Assembly (NCBI RefSeq): GCF_002902945.1
Contig: NZ_CP026103.1
Coordinates: 744,001 to 808,000, forward strand
Direction: 5' to 3'
Length of the DNA: 64,000 bases
DNA from: Paraburkholderia caribensis
GTDB taxonomy: Bacteria > Pseudomonadota > Gammaproteobacteria > Burkholderiales > Burkholderiaceae
Positions 42,443-51,127 of the stretch are shown here, piece by piece. Positions within the stretch are counted from its first letter, which is position 1. The number at the start of each line of letters is the position of its first letter. The translations under genes were made by a program, and so were the position numbers. The notes beneath the pieces were generated by a model. That model saw only the letters and a program-made list of their open reading frames with translations. It made no database searches and had not been told where the DNA came from.

Positions 42443-43309
42443 ATGGCGACGAAAGCAAACGGACTTACGACCCTCCTTCAGCAAGGCTCGGTGCTTGCAC
42501 CTGGCGTCTTCGACGCATTGACGGCGTTGATCGCCGAACAGGCCGGCTTCAAGGCGCTGTATCTTTCCGGCGCATCGATTGCCTACACGCGGCTGGGCCG
42601 CTCGGATGTGGGACTGACGACGTCGTCAGAAGTCGAAGATACGCTTGCGCGGATTACCGAGCGTGTCGATGTTCCAGTGATCGTCGATGCCGATACAGGC
42701 TTCGGCAACGCCCTGAACGTCAAGCGTACGGTGCGTGGTTTCGAGCGCGCTGGCGCGGCCATGATCCAGCTGGAAGATCAGACCTTCCCGAAACGCTGCG
42801 GACATCTGGATGGAAAATCGCTGATCCCGGCCGCCGAGATGTGCGGCAAGTTGCGCGCGGCTGTCGATGCGAGATCGAACCGCGACACGATGATCCTGGC
42901 GCGCACCGATGCCGTGGCCGTCGAGGGACTGGATGCGGCGCTCGATCGCGCCGAGCGATATCTGGAAGCGGGCGCCGATGCGCTGTTCATCGAGGCGCTG
43001 CGCTCGGTTGAACAGATGAAAGCGGCCTGCGATCGCTTCGCAGGACGGGTTCCCTTGCTCGCGAACATGGTCGAGGGAGGCAAGACGCCCGTGCACAGCG
43101 TGCAGGCGCTGACGCAGCTGGGATTCCGCATCGTTATATTTCCCGGAGGCACGGCGCGCGCGGTCGCGCATACGTTGCAGGGCTACTACGCCAGTCTGCG
43201 CGAGAACGGAACGACTTACCCCTGGCAAGATCGCATGCTCGATTTCGACGGCATTAACGACGTAATAGGGACGCCGGCGTTGATGGCGGAATCGAAGCTG
43301 TACGGCTAA
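42443..43309 (+). CDS. Isocitrate lyase/PEP mutase-superfamily C-C lyase (dimethylmalate/methylisocitrate lyase-like)
   Basis: A 288-residue TIM-barrel enzyme. Visible features are ALYLSGASIAYTRLG, VIVDADTGFGNALNVKRTV (Mg-binding Asp), IQLEDQTFPKRCGHLDGK with the active-site KRCGH loop and Cys, ILARTDAVAVEG and ALFIEALRS. The KxCGH loop is shared with isocitrate, methylisocitrate and 2,3-dimethylmalate lyases. The enzyme would cleave a malate-type acid into pyruvate, glyoxylate or similar plus a second acid. It closes the operon, 66 bases after the isochorismatase-fold gene. Confidence 0.9.
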   Translation: MATKANGLTTLLQQGSVLAPGVFDALTALIAEQAGFKALYLSGASIAYTRLGRSDVGLTTSSEVEDTLARITERVDVPVIVDADTGFGNALNVKRTVRGFERAGAAMIQLEDQTFPKRCGHLDGKSLIPAAEMCGKLRAAVDARSNRDTMILARTDAVAVEGLDAALDRAERYLEAGADALFIEALRSVEQMKAACDRFAGRVPLLANMVEGGKTPVHSVQALTQLGFRIVIFPGGTARAVAHTLQGYYASLRENGTTYPWQDRMLDFDGINDVIGTPALMAESKLYG

Positions 43310-43530
43310 AGGCGCTGATCGGCTGTTCGTGACGATCGAGACGGCTCAACGGAGGTCAGGGCCACGGATAGCGTCCTGAATGATTCCGTCAAGCATCGTT
43401 GCGGGTGGACGTGTATCACTTCGCATGCTCGCCGCCGCGCGCCACCTTGTTGCGCATACTTGGCTCACCACTGTCACACAAGCGTCAGGTGACCCACGTA
43501 GCCATGTTGGCCGCATACAGGAGCGTTGCG

Positions 43531-44385
43531 ATGTCCAGTCAAATTCGCCGAACCGGGAGTACGTCGAGCGATCACCCGGTATCGGCGCCGTCCACATCGA
43601 CTGCCAAACCGGCAGCCAATCCGGCCAGCCCGGCCAAAGCCAGGCTGCCCGGCGCCAGATTGAGCGCGTTGTCGTCGTTTTCGAAGACGGTGAAGGAGAA
43701 GACCAGCCGTCCCATTGTCCCGCCGACGGGCGACATGGTAACGACACAAACAAAATGGAACGGCGTGGTGATCAAAACGCGGCCCGGCGATTCAAAGGCG
43801 TTTACCGGGCAGGTTCATGCAGCGCTGGATGAGATCGCGAGCCAACCGGCGGGCAAGCAGTTGCTGCAAGAGATCGGGGACCACCAGCGTAACGACAAGT
43901 TCGGCTACAAGGTCGCAATCATGCCCCAGGCCTCGGAGAAGCGGCAAACGTTGTTCGGGCGCCCGCGGACTTATGCGGACGGGAACGTCACCAGATCGGC
44001 CAGCGATCAAAAAGCTTCGACACCGGGCGAAGGTACTGTGTCGTCCGTCAAATGGAACCCGCAGCAAACCGTTACGCCGGATGGCAAGCGGCCACCGTTC
44101 ATCGGGCTCGCCCATGAAATGATCCACGCGCACAACAATCTGAAAGGCGAATCCAGTCTGATTTCGAAACCCTCCAGTTCGACGGCCGGTATGGGCGCGC
44201 AAGGACCGGGCGAGACTGCCCAGGCAAAGACGTCGCACCCTGCAGATCCAAAAATCGAAGACGAAAATAAAGTGGTGGGCTTAGGAAAATATGCCGATAG
44301 CGCTGCCTATCCGTTGACTGAAAACACGATTCGCCAGGAGCACGGCTTGCCACTGCGGCAAGCGTATTCCGGACTGGATGAATAG
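43531..44385 (+). CDS. Putative M91-family zinc metalloprotease effector (NleD/HopH1-like)
   Basis: A 284-residue protein. Residues 1-65 are Ser/Thr/Pro/Ala-rich and polar without a Sec signal, the style of a type III secretion leader. The protease motif is FIGLAHEMIHAHNN, with His195-Glu196-x-x-His199. The C terminus has KVVGLGKYADSAAYPLTENTIRQEHGLPLR, where TENTIRQEHG and LPLRQAY match the M91 pattern seen in NleD and HopH1. Those effectors cleave host kinases. ATG 43531 follows GGAG. No secretion genes or HrpB-type box were found nearby, so export is inferred. Confidence 0.75.
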   Translation: MSSQIRRTGSTSSDHPVSAPSTSTAKPAANPASPAKARLPGARLSALSSFSKTVKEKTSRPIVPPTGDMVTTQTKWNGVVIKTRPGDSKAFTGQVHAALDEIASQPAGKQLLQEIGDHQRNDKFGYKVAIMPQASEKRQTLFGRPRTYADGNVTRSASDQKASTPGEGTVSSVKWNPQQTVTPDGKRPPFIGLAHEMIHAHNNLKGESSLISKPSSSTAGMGAQGPGETAQAKTSHPADPKIEDENKVVGLGKYADSAAYPLTENTIRQEHGLPLRQAYSGLDE

Positions 44386-44461
44386 CGACTACGGCGGCGA
44401 ACCCGACGTCATGCGCCGGGTCAGGAAAGCAACGAAGTAAGTGCGTAGCGGCGTGAGGGCT

Positions 44462-44773
44462 TCACCCGGGTTGAGACTGCTGACATTCCGTTTTGAACCA
44501 CTGGTCGACGAGGCGCTGCGCGGCGTGCAGATTCTCTGGGAACTTCGGGTCGTCGTTCCAGGGTGACGGGTTGTAGCCCGCTTTCCTCAGGGCCGAGAGC
44601 TCGCTTTGTTGTTGCTCCCTCGTCGGAGGTGCGTTGCTTCTGATCGCGGCAAGGTCGCGGCACTCCGTTGGGCTCAGATGTGGCCCGCTTTGCGGCGCGC
44701 CGGCAGTGGCACATCCAGCCAGGAGGAGCACCAACGCAGCAAGCGTCGAGCGGTTTCTCGGGAGGTTTTCCAT
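44462..44773 (-). CDS. Small DUF4148-like lipoprotein
   Basis: A 103-residue precursor. The lipobox LLLLAGCATAG gives lipidation at about Cys20. The C-terminal half has SELSALRKAGYNPSPWNDD and ENLHAAQRLVDQW, the pattern of DUF4148, a small domain common in Burkholderia with no known function. The start at 44773 was chosen because it begins the signal peptide. A longer frame to 44920 is not supported by a ribosome site. Confidence 0.75.
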   Translation of the reverse strand: MENLPRNRSTLAALVLLLAGCATAGAPQSGPHLSPTECRDLAAIRSNAPPTREQQQSELSALRKAGYNPSPWNDDPKFPENLHAAQRLVDQWFKTECQQSQPG

Positions 44774-45016
44774 AGCGCGTCTCCATGCGTCCATGGGCGC
44801 AACGCAAGTGTGCGATGCCGCCGGTCGCGCGTGACTTCCGCGTCTATTTTGCCTGACTCCCGTCACCAGAAGTGGCCCACTGCACAAGCGCGTTGTGCGC
44901 CAGCGCGTTCGAATGACCATCGCACTTTAGACAGGAAAAATGCGTCCATCGGTCATTCGAAGTCGACACGCGACGAGTGGCCCGTCTGCGTCGTGGTGCG
45001 ACTTGACGGCCTTCCC

Positions 45017-46042
45017 TTAAGCGGTCGCAGAGCCCGGCTTTTCCGCATGACCGCCGAAGTCCTTGCGCATGGCGGACAGCACGCGATTCGCGAAGTCCGC
45101 TTCGCCGCGCGAACTGAAGCGTGCGAAAAGCGCGGCGCTCAGCACCGGCACAGGTACGCCTTCGTCGATCGCGGCATCGATAGTCCATCGGCCCTCACCC
45201 GAATCCGATACCCGCCCCGCGTAGTCCTTCAATTCGCCGTCGCGCGACAGCGTGCCTGCGATCAGGTCGAGCAACCACGAACTGATGACGCTCCCGCGTC
45301 TCCACAGTTCGGCGATATCGCCCAGATTGAGGTCGTATTGATAGAACTGCGGGTCGCGCAACGGCGAGGTTTCCGCATCGATTTCGCGCGATTGCTTGCC
45401 TGCATTCGCGTGCCGCAGGATGTTCAATCCTTCCGCATACGCGGCCATCATCCCGTACTCGATACCGTTGTGGACCATCTTGACGAAGTGGCCGGCACCT
45501 TGCGGCCCGCAATGCAGGAAACCGCGCTCCGCCGTGCTGCCGTCCTGTTGCCGATCCGCTGTGCGCGGTGCGGCGGCGACGCCCGGTGCGAGCGCGGCGA
45601 AGACGGGTTCGAGGTGCTTCACGATATCCGTCTCGCCGCCGATCATCAGGCAATAGCCGCGTTCGCGCCCCGCCACGCCGCCGCTCGTGCCGACATCGAC
45701 GTAATGTAGTTGTTTCCCGGCGAGTTCGTTGCCGCGGCGAATGTCGTCGTGATAGTGCGAGTTGCCGCCGTCGATCACGATATCGCCGGGCTCCAGCAGC
45801 GGCACCAGTTTGTCGAGCGTCGAATCGACCACGGCGGCAGGCACCATGAGCCACACGGCGCGCGGCTTTTGCAGCCTGGCGACGAGATCTTCGAGCGTCG
45901 ACGCGCCGTCGATGCCTTCCTGCTGAAGCCGTTGCACCGCAGCGGGCTGGACGTCGAACACGACGCACTGCTGACCGCCCTGGGAAAGCCGCCGCACCAT
46001 GTCGGCGCCCATGCGCCCAAGTCCAATCATTCCGAGTTGCAT
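45017..46042 (-). CDS. gnd: 6-phosphogluconate dehydrogenase, decarboxylating (YqeC/GntZ-type short form)
   Basis: A 341-residue enzyme oxidising 6-phosphogluconate to ribulose 5-phosphate and CO2. It has the dinucleotide loop MIGLGRMGADMVRRL, IDGGNSHYHDDIRR, DVGTSGGVAGRERGYCLMIGG (core GTSGGVAGRERGYC) and the catalytic GPQGAGHFVKMVHNGIEYGMM (core HFVKMVHNGIEYG). The short length fits the NAD-preferring bacterial form rather than the 470-residue one. It is divergent from a sugar ABC importer, so imported sugar may be oxidised through this branch. Confidence 0.95.
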   Translation of the reverse strand: MQLGMIGLGRMGADMVRRLSQGGQQCVVFDVQPAAVQRLQQEGIDGASTLEDLVARLQKPRAVWLMVPAAVVDSTLDKLVPLLEPGDIVIDGGNSHYHDDIRRGNELAGKQLHYVDVGTSGGVAGRERGYCLMIGGETDIVKHLEPVFAALAPGVAAAPRTADRQQDGSTAERGFLHCGPQGAGHFVKMVHNGIEYGMMAAYAEGLNILRHANAGKQSREIDAETSPLRDPQFYQYDLNLGDIAELWRRGSVISSWLLDLIAGTLSRDGELKDYAGRVSDSGEGRWTIDAAIDEGVPVPVLSAALFARFSSRGEADFANRVLSAMRKDFGGHAEKPGSATA

Positions 46043-46524
46043 GTGCCGCTCCCAAAATGTGTGTTGAGCGAGATGTCACACGCGCAGCCCCTTTGCATGA
46101 GCCGCACCGTGTCCGTCGGCGGGTGTGCCGCGACGTGTGCTTCTACGAGAGCGCGCGATAGCGGGAAAAGTTCCCCTTCGCGTGCGCCTCGCCGTGAAGC
46201 GCCACGTGGTCGTCACGTGGTCGTCACGCGGTCGGCGTATGGCACCGATAAGCGCTGCACGCTGGAAGCGTTCGGGCAGCTGGCGGCTGGATCGAGGCGG
46301 TATCCACGCGATTCGCCTCGAACTGATCCAAATAGTCCGACTATAGTTAAGGGTATACGTTGATTAGTCAGAAAAAGTACGTGATATAGGATTTTTGGCA
46401 GGGTCGTCAGGCGCACACGCATGCACACGGGGTTGTGAAGTGTGGTGCGGCCCGGCCGGGGCATCACTCGCCTGCGCCGTCATGCACAGCAAGTTATCCA
46501 AAAACTCAAAGTCTGGAGGATGAC
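46043..46524. promoter_or_regulatory. Divergent intergenic region between gnd and the sugar importer
   Basis: About 480 bases without a credible gene. The part near 46335-46400 is AT-rich and is a likely promoter zone. A TGGAGGA ribosome site lies at 46514-46520 before the importer gene. I see no clear operator. Confidence 0.45.
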
Positions 46525-47604
46525 ATGACCGGCAAGCGGAGCCCCAAAGGCGAAGTTCAGAGCATGCGTCGCGGCATGCTGCAAGGTGCCGCGCTGAGTG
46601 CGGCAATGGCAATGCTTGGCGGAGCGATCACACCCGCCCTGGCCGCAGAGGCGGGACCATTCCCCGCCCACAAGCGCTGGAAGATCGTCTTCGTCAACCA
46701 TGTGACCACCAATCCTTTTTTTGTTCCGACGCAATACGGCATTCAGGACTCCACGGCTTTGCTCGGCATGGACTACCAGTGGACGGGCTCGGCCAATGCC
46801 GACATCGCCGAAATGGTCAATGCCGTGAATGCGGCCATTGCCGGCAAGGCCGACGCGATCGCCGTGCCCATCGTCGATCCAAAGGCTTTCGACAAACCTA
46901 TCCAGGCCGCGCTCGACGCGGGTATCCCCGTGTTCGCGTACAACGCCGATGCGCCACAGGGTTCCGCGAATCCACGCTTGAGTTACATCGGCCAGGATCT
47001 GTATCTGTCCGGATATCAGATGGGCGAGCGCATCGCCAGTCTCATCGATAGCGGCCTGGTTGCGCTGTTCATCGCCACGCCGGGGCAGCTCAACATTCAG
47101 CCCCGGCTGGACGGCGCCACCGCTGCCATCAAGAAGTCGGGCAAGAAAATCGACGTGCAAACCATTGCCACTGGTGCGACCGTCAACGAAGAACTCTCGA
47201 AGATCAAGTCGTTTTATCTCGGCCACCAGGATCTCAAAGGCATGTTTGCTGTCGACGCGGGCAGCACCCAGGGCGTCGCCGAGGTGATGAAAGAGTCCAA
47301 TCTGCCCGCCAAAGGCGTGCATGGCGGCGGGTTCGACCTGCTGCCGCGCACGGTCCAGCTGATTCACGACGGCTTCCTCGACTTCACGATCGACCAGCAA
47401 CCCTACGTGCAAGGTTTCTATACGGTAGTCCAGGCGTTCGTGTTCCTGGCGTCGGGCGGGCTCGTCGGGCCGGCCAATGTCAACACCGGCCTGAAATTCG
47501 TGACCAAGGGCTCGGTCGATCCTTACCTGAGCACCTCCACCCGTTACGAAGGCAAGAGCACGAAGCCTGAAATCGTGCCGCGCTCGGGGGCGATCAAGGG
47601 GTGA
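46525..47604 (+). CDS. Sugar ABC importer, periplasmic binding protein (Frc/Rbs-type)
   Basis: A 359-residue type-1 binding protein. An N-terminal signal (MRRGMLQGAALSAAMAMLGG, then ALAAEA) follows a 13-residue hydrophilic leader. The mature part has KIVFVNHVTTNPFFVP, ADAIAVPIVDPKAFDKPIQAAL (core IAVPIVDPKAFDKPI) and VFAYNADAPQG, which are RbsB-like. Its nearest functional type is the fructose/ribose/mannose Frc system, since the downstream ATPase has one domain. The stop overlaps the permease start (GTGA). Confidence 0.92.
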   Translation: MTGKRSPKGEVQSMRRGMLQGAALSAAMAMLGGAITPALAAEAGPFPAHKRWKIVFVNHVTTNPFFVPTQYGIQDSTALLGMDYQWTGSANADIAEMVNAVNAAIAGKADAIAVPIVDPKAFDKPIQAALDAGIPVFAYNADAPQGSANPRLSYIGQDLYLSGYQMGERIASLIDSGLVALFIATPGQLNIQPRLDGATAAIKKSGKKIDVQTIATGATVNEELSKIKSFYLGHQDLKGMFAVDAGSTQGVAEVMKESNLPAKGVHGGGFDLLPRTVQLIHDGFLDFTIDQQPYVQGFYTVVQAFVFLASGGLVGPANVNTGLKFVTKGSVDPYLSTSTRYEGKSTKPEIVPRSGAIKG

Positions 47605-48599
47605 GCTCGCCTGTGGTGGACATCAAGAAAGCACAACGCCCGCGGCGCTGGCCGCGGGCGTTCGTGCGCTCGAGCGAAATCCGCATCCTCGCGGTGGCGA
47701 TCATTCTGTGCGCTTACTTCGAGACGGCGAACCATGATTTTCTGCTGACGCACGCGAGCCTCCAGAACCTGTCGCAGTTCATCGCGCCCGTCGCGATCAT
47801 TGCGTTCGGTGAAATCATGTTGATGATCGGCGGAGAGATCGATCTTTCCGCCGGCATGGTCTTCGCATTCGCGCCTTTCGTCATGCATTTTGCTCACGAG
47901 GCAGGCGCGCCCGCCTGGCTGGCCATGCTGGCGGGTGTCGTCGCGGCGGGGCTGGTTGGGCTTTTCAACGGCGCGGTATCGGTCTATCTGCGGATTCCTT
48001 CGTTCGTCACCACGTTGGGCACGCTGTTTTTCGTGAACGGATTCACGCTGACCATTTCACGCGGCACGCCCGCTTCGCCACCCGAGGAGGGCGTTTTCGC
48101 CGAGTTCGTCGGTGCGTGGGGCTACAGCGAAATCATCTGGACAATCGCCCTCGCCGCGCTCATGCACGTGCTGTTGCGTCACACGCGCTGGGGTTTGCAC
48201 ACGATCGCATCGGGCGCCAATCCGCTGGGCGCGAGCGAAGCGGGTATCCATGTCAGGCGTCTGAAGCTCCGCAACTTCATACTCGCTTCGGTGCTCGCGG
48301 GTTTGACGGGCATCCTGGAGGGCTTCCGTATTTCGTCCATCGATCCGCAAGCGGGCGGCAATCAGATCATGTTCCTCGCCGTGGCCGCGGCCGTGATTGG
48401 CGGCACGCCACTCGCGGGAGGATCGGGCACGATCATCGGCGGTCTGATCGGCGCAGCCGTGCTCGGCATTCTGAATGATGGCTTCACGCTGATCGGTATC
48501 AATGCGTTTACCTTCAACATGATTCTTGGTGCGGCGATTCTCGCTGCGATGATCTTCAACATCCACGTCGTCCGTCTGGCGCGCAAAGGAGAGTTGTGA
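47601..48599 (+). CDS. Sugar ABC importer, permease (Frc/Rbs-type)
   Basis: A 332-residue inner-membrane permease. It starts with GTG overlapping the upstream stop. It has several hydrophobic segments, FGEIMLMIGGEIDLSAGM near residue 75, IPSFVTTLGTLFFVNGFTL and the conserved AAAVIGGTPLAGGSGTIIGGLIGA (core IGGTPLAGGSGTIIG) of RbsC-like proteins. It is coupled to the ATPase gene by the TGATG overlap at 48597-48601. Confidence 0.95.
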   Translation: MSSPVVDIKKAQRPRRWPRAFVRSSEIRILAVAIILCAYFETANHDFLLTHASLQNLSQFIAPVAIIAFGEIMLMIGGEIDLSAGMVFAFAPFVMHFAHEAGAPAWLAMLAGVVAAGLVGLFNGAVSVYLRIPSFVTTLGTLFFVNGFTLTISRGTPASPPEEGVFAEFVGAWGYSEIIWTIALAALMHVLLRHTRWGLHTIASGANPLGASEAGIHVRRLKLRNFILASVLAGLTGILEGFRISSIDPQAGGNQIMFLAVAAAVIGGTPLAGGSGTIIGGLIGAAVLGILNDGFTLIGINAFTFNMILGAAILAAMIFNIHVVRLARKGEL

Positions 48600-49378
48600 T
48601 GTCCTCGTTGCCGCAAGAGGCATTGCGCGGGGAAGATATAGTCAAGCGATTCGGTGCCGTGACCGCGCTCGACGGCGTGTCGCTGACGCTCAGACAAGGC
48701 GAGATTCTCGGCATCCTGGGCGACAACGGCGCGGGCAAGTCGACCCTGATCAAGATTCTCACTGGCTTTCATCAGCAGACGAGCGGCAAGCTGTTTCTTG
48801 GCGGCGAAGAGACCCTGCTGCGTTCCGTCGATCACGCGCGCGCGTTAGGTATCGAGTGCGTGTATCAGGATCTGGCGCTCGCGAATTCGCTGAGCATTTA
48901 TCACAACATGTTCCTAAACCGGGAGATCATTCGCCCCGGTCCGTTCCGCCTGCTGAATCATCGGGCGATGCGCCAGCGGGCCGCGGAATGTCTCGAAGAG
49001 ATCGGCGTGCATGTTCCATCCGTCGATTTGCCTGTCGAGCAGCTTTCCGGTGGCCAAAGGCAGGCCATCGCGGTGGCGCGCGCGGTCAATTCGAATGCAC
49101 GGATTCTGTTGCTCGACGAACCGCTCGCGGCAATGGGCGCCCGCGAGGCCGGGCTGATCATCGATCTGATTCTGCGCCTGAAGGGAAAGGGCGGTCTGTC
49201 GATCATCATGATCATGCACAACTACGCGCAGACGCTCGACATAGCCGATCGCGTCATGCTGATGCAACGAGGCCGTGTGACGTATCAGCGAGAGACGGCC
49301 AGCACGTCCGTCGCCGAGTTGATGGATATCGTTCGTCGCGAATATCGAACGATGCGCGGGCAGGCATCGTCAAGCTGA
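48599..49378 (+). CDS. Sugar ABC importer, single-domain ATPase (Frc-type)
   Basis: A 259-residue ATPase. Walker A is GDNGAGKST, the signature is LSGGQRQAIAVARAV and Walker B is LLLDEPLAAMGARE. The H-loop is IMHNYAQTLDIADRV. Ribose-type importers usually have a fused double ATPase of about 500 residues. This one is single, as in FrcA, so it must act as a homodimer. It is convergent with a porin gene that probably belongs to the same uptake route. Confidence 0.95.
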   Translation: MSSLPQEALRGEDIVKRFGAVTALDGVSLTLRQGEILGILGDNGAGKSTLIKILTGFHQQTSGKLFLGGEETLLRSVDHARALGIECVYQDLALANSLSIYHNMFLNREIIRPGPFRLLNHRAMRQRAAECLEEIGVHVPSVDLPVEQLSGGQRQAIAVARAVNSNARILLLDEPLAAMGAREAGLIIDLILRLKGKGGLSIIMIMHNYAQTLDIADRVMLMQRGRVTYQRETASTSVAELMDIVRREYRTMRGQASSS

Positions 49379-49451
49379 ATGGCATGGCGCGGCGCTGAAC
49401 GGCGTGCGTGGGATTCGATCGGATTTGCGCTCGTGGCACGCCGTCGGTGGG

Positions 49452-50630
49452 TCAGAAGCGGTGTTTCAGGCCAACCGTCGCCTGAATCTGATTAGTCGTC
49501 GCGGAGGGGGCGCTTATGCCATTGATCCATGCCACGCCCAACGGCGAAGTGCCGCTTGGGCTGACGCGTTGCCATACCCCTTGAACATAGGCGTCGGTGC
49601 GTCGCGAGAAGCGGTAATCGGCCATGGCGCTCAGCTGATTCCAGTGCGGGACGCCACCACCGCCATTGCCGCCCGCGCGTGTATAGGTATAGGCGCCCGC
49701 GAGTTCGATCGTGGGGCTCAGCGCATAGCGAAAATTGCCCTCGAAGTTCTGAAACGTGCCGCTCAGCCCGGACTGGAAAAACTGGGCGAGCTTGCTGTGC
49801 GAGTAGACAAAGCCTGCCACGGCTGGGCCGAAGGTGTAGTTGACGCCGGCGCCAAAGGTCTTCTGGCTACTGGCTAGTACGCCCAAAGGCACGCTGGTTG
49901 GCGACTGCGCGCCTTGCAGGGACGAGCCGGTGGTATCGGTGACTGCGCCGTTCGTGTTCAACCCTGCCGGCGTGCGCGCCGAGCTGTTGAGTTGAAGGTA
50001 GCCAGCACCGAAATTCAGCGCGCCCCATATGTACGAAATGCCGAAGCTATAGGCGCGATTGTTCGTGAATGCACCTGCCTCGTTGGAGAAGCCATACAGT
50101 GCACCGACCTTGAGTCCACCCATATCCGGACTCAGGTACTTCACGGAATTATTGATCTGAAACGAATCGTTCAGGTTGTCGTTGTCCAACGGATGCGCGA
50201 AATGCGTACCGCCGAACTCCGTGCCCGTCAATGAAAGCGGCGCGACGAAATCGACCATGCCGTCGGTTTGGCGCCCAAGCGTCAGCGAGCCATAGCTGCG
50301 ACTCGTCAACCCGACATACGCCTGCCGATTGAAGATCCTGTTGCTCGACGAATACTGGCCATTGTTCAGGTTGAAGCCGCTTTCCAGCGTGAAGACAGCC
50401 TTCAATCCCGCGCCCAGATCCTCGGACCCGCGAAGCCCCCAGCGGCTGTACTGAACGGCACCGCTCGTCATTTGCCAGTTGCTATGTCCGCCTCCCGTGC
50501 CGCTGATCTGGTTGTTGGTGTAAGTCAGGCCAGCATCGATCAGCCCATAAAGCGTAATACTGCTTTGCGCCTGCGCGACCCCGGACAGTGTGGCAACAGT
50601 CGCCGCGCCAGTTATAAGCAACCTGTTCAT
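49452..50630 (-). CDS. OmpC-family trimeric porin
   Basis: A 392-residue outer-membrane porin precursor with a signal peptide ending VAQAQ and then SSITLYGLIDAGLTY. RWGLRGSEDLGAGLKAVFTLE (core WGLRGSEDLGAGLKAV) and the terminal GLKHRF are typical. It lies tail to tail with the sugar ABC operon, 73 bases apart. The upstream region (50631 onward) contains its promoter. Confidence 0.95.
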   Translation of the reverse strand: MNRLLITGAATVATLSGVAQAQSSITLYGLIDAGLTYTNNQISGTGGGHSNWQMTSGAVQYSRWGLRGSEDLGAGLKAVFTLESGFNLNNGQYSSSNRIFNRQAYVGLTSRSYGSLTLGRQTDGMVDFVAPLSLTGTEFGGTHFAHPLDNDNLNDSFQINNSVKYLSPDMGGLKVGALYGFSNEAGAFTNNRAYSFGISYIWGALNFGAGYLQLNSSARTPAGLNTNGAVTDTTGSSLQGAQSPTSVPLGVLASSQKTFGAGVNYTFGPAVAGFVYSHSKLAQFFQSGLSGTFQNFEGNFRYALSPTIELAGAYTYTRAGGNGGGGVPHWNQLSAMADYRFSRRTDAYVQGVWQRVSPSGTSPLGVAWINGISAPSATTNQIQATVGLKHRF

Positions 50631-51127
50631 TTGTCTACTCCCGCCAGAACGAGAGAAAGAGCGTTTCGAATCGCTTTGACACAGACGTCGATATTTGCAG
50701 GCGTTCTTCACTCACTGTATGCGATCGCGATAAGAAGCACCAGATGACATGATGGCGAGCGCGCCGCAGTCAATTGATCTGAGGTACAGAAGGTCCAGGC
50801 GGCTCGCGCATCGATGGTAGTCAACAGGGGGAGACCGCCTCGCCGGGACATGCTCGACATGCCCGCCGGCCGGCTGCGCGCAACCGGCGCGCTTCAGTCA
50901 CGCGCGCGTCGCACCGCCGCGACGAGTCCATCGAGCCATTCCTGATGGCGATTGATCATCGGAGTGGGCCGCGTTTGCGCCAGTTGCCTTGCAGGAGCCG
51001 CCGTGGACTACCTGCGCAAGCGCTTGGGCGGCACGCAATGCAAGGTGGCGCGCGGGCCGCGCGCTCACGCCTGAAGACGCGCTCTCGGCTCACGGCCGCC
51101 GCGCGCGGCCGATCCGAATGACGCCGC
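50631..51127. other. Intergenic stretch between porin and MlaC-like gene
   Basis: About 500 bases without a gene I can support. The end near the porin start contains its promoter. Bases 50861-50895 include a GC-rich hairpin (GCCGG ... CCGGC around TGCGCGCAA). On the minus strand near 50890-51010 there is short open frame that resembles no protein I know. Confidence 0.4.

Noticed and set aside
43310..43530. HrpB-type TTCG-N16-TTCG box upstream of the M91 protease
   Set aside because: TTCG occurs singly, but no pair with the required 16-base spacing was found. Type III control is thus not supported by the promoter.
50880..51010. Possible regulator C terminus on the minus strand (ends ...QEWLDGLVAAVRRARD)
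   Set aside because: An in-frame stop cuts it off after about 35 codons. Resemblance to a LysR end is too weak to call a pseudogene.
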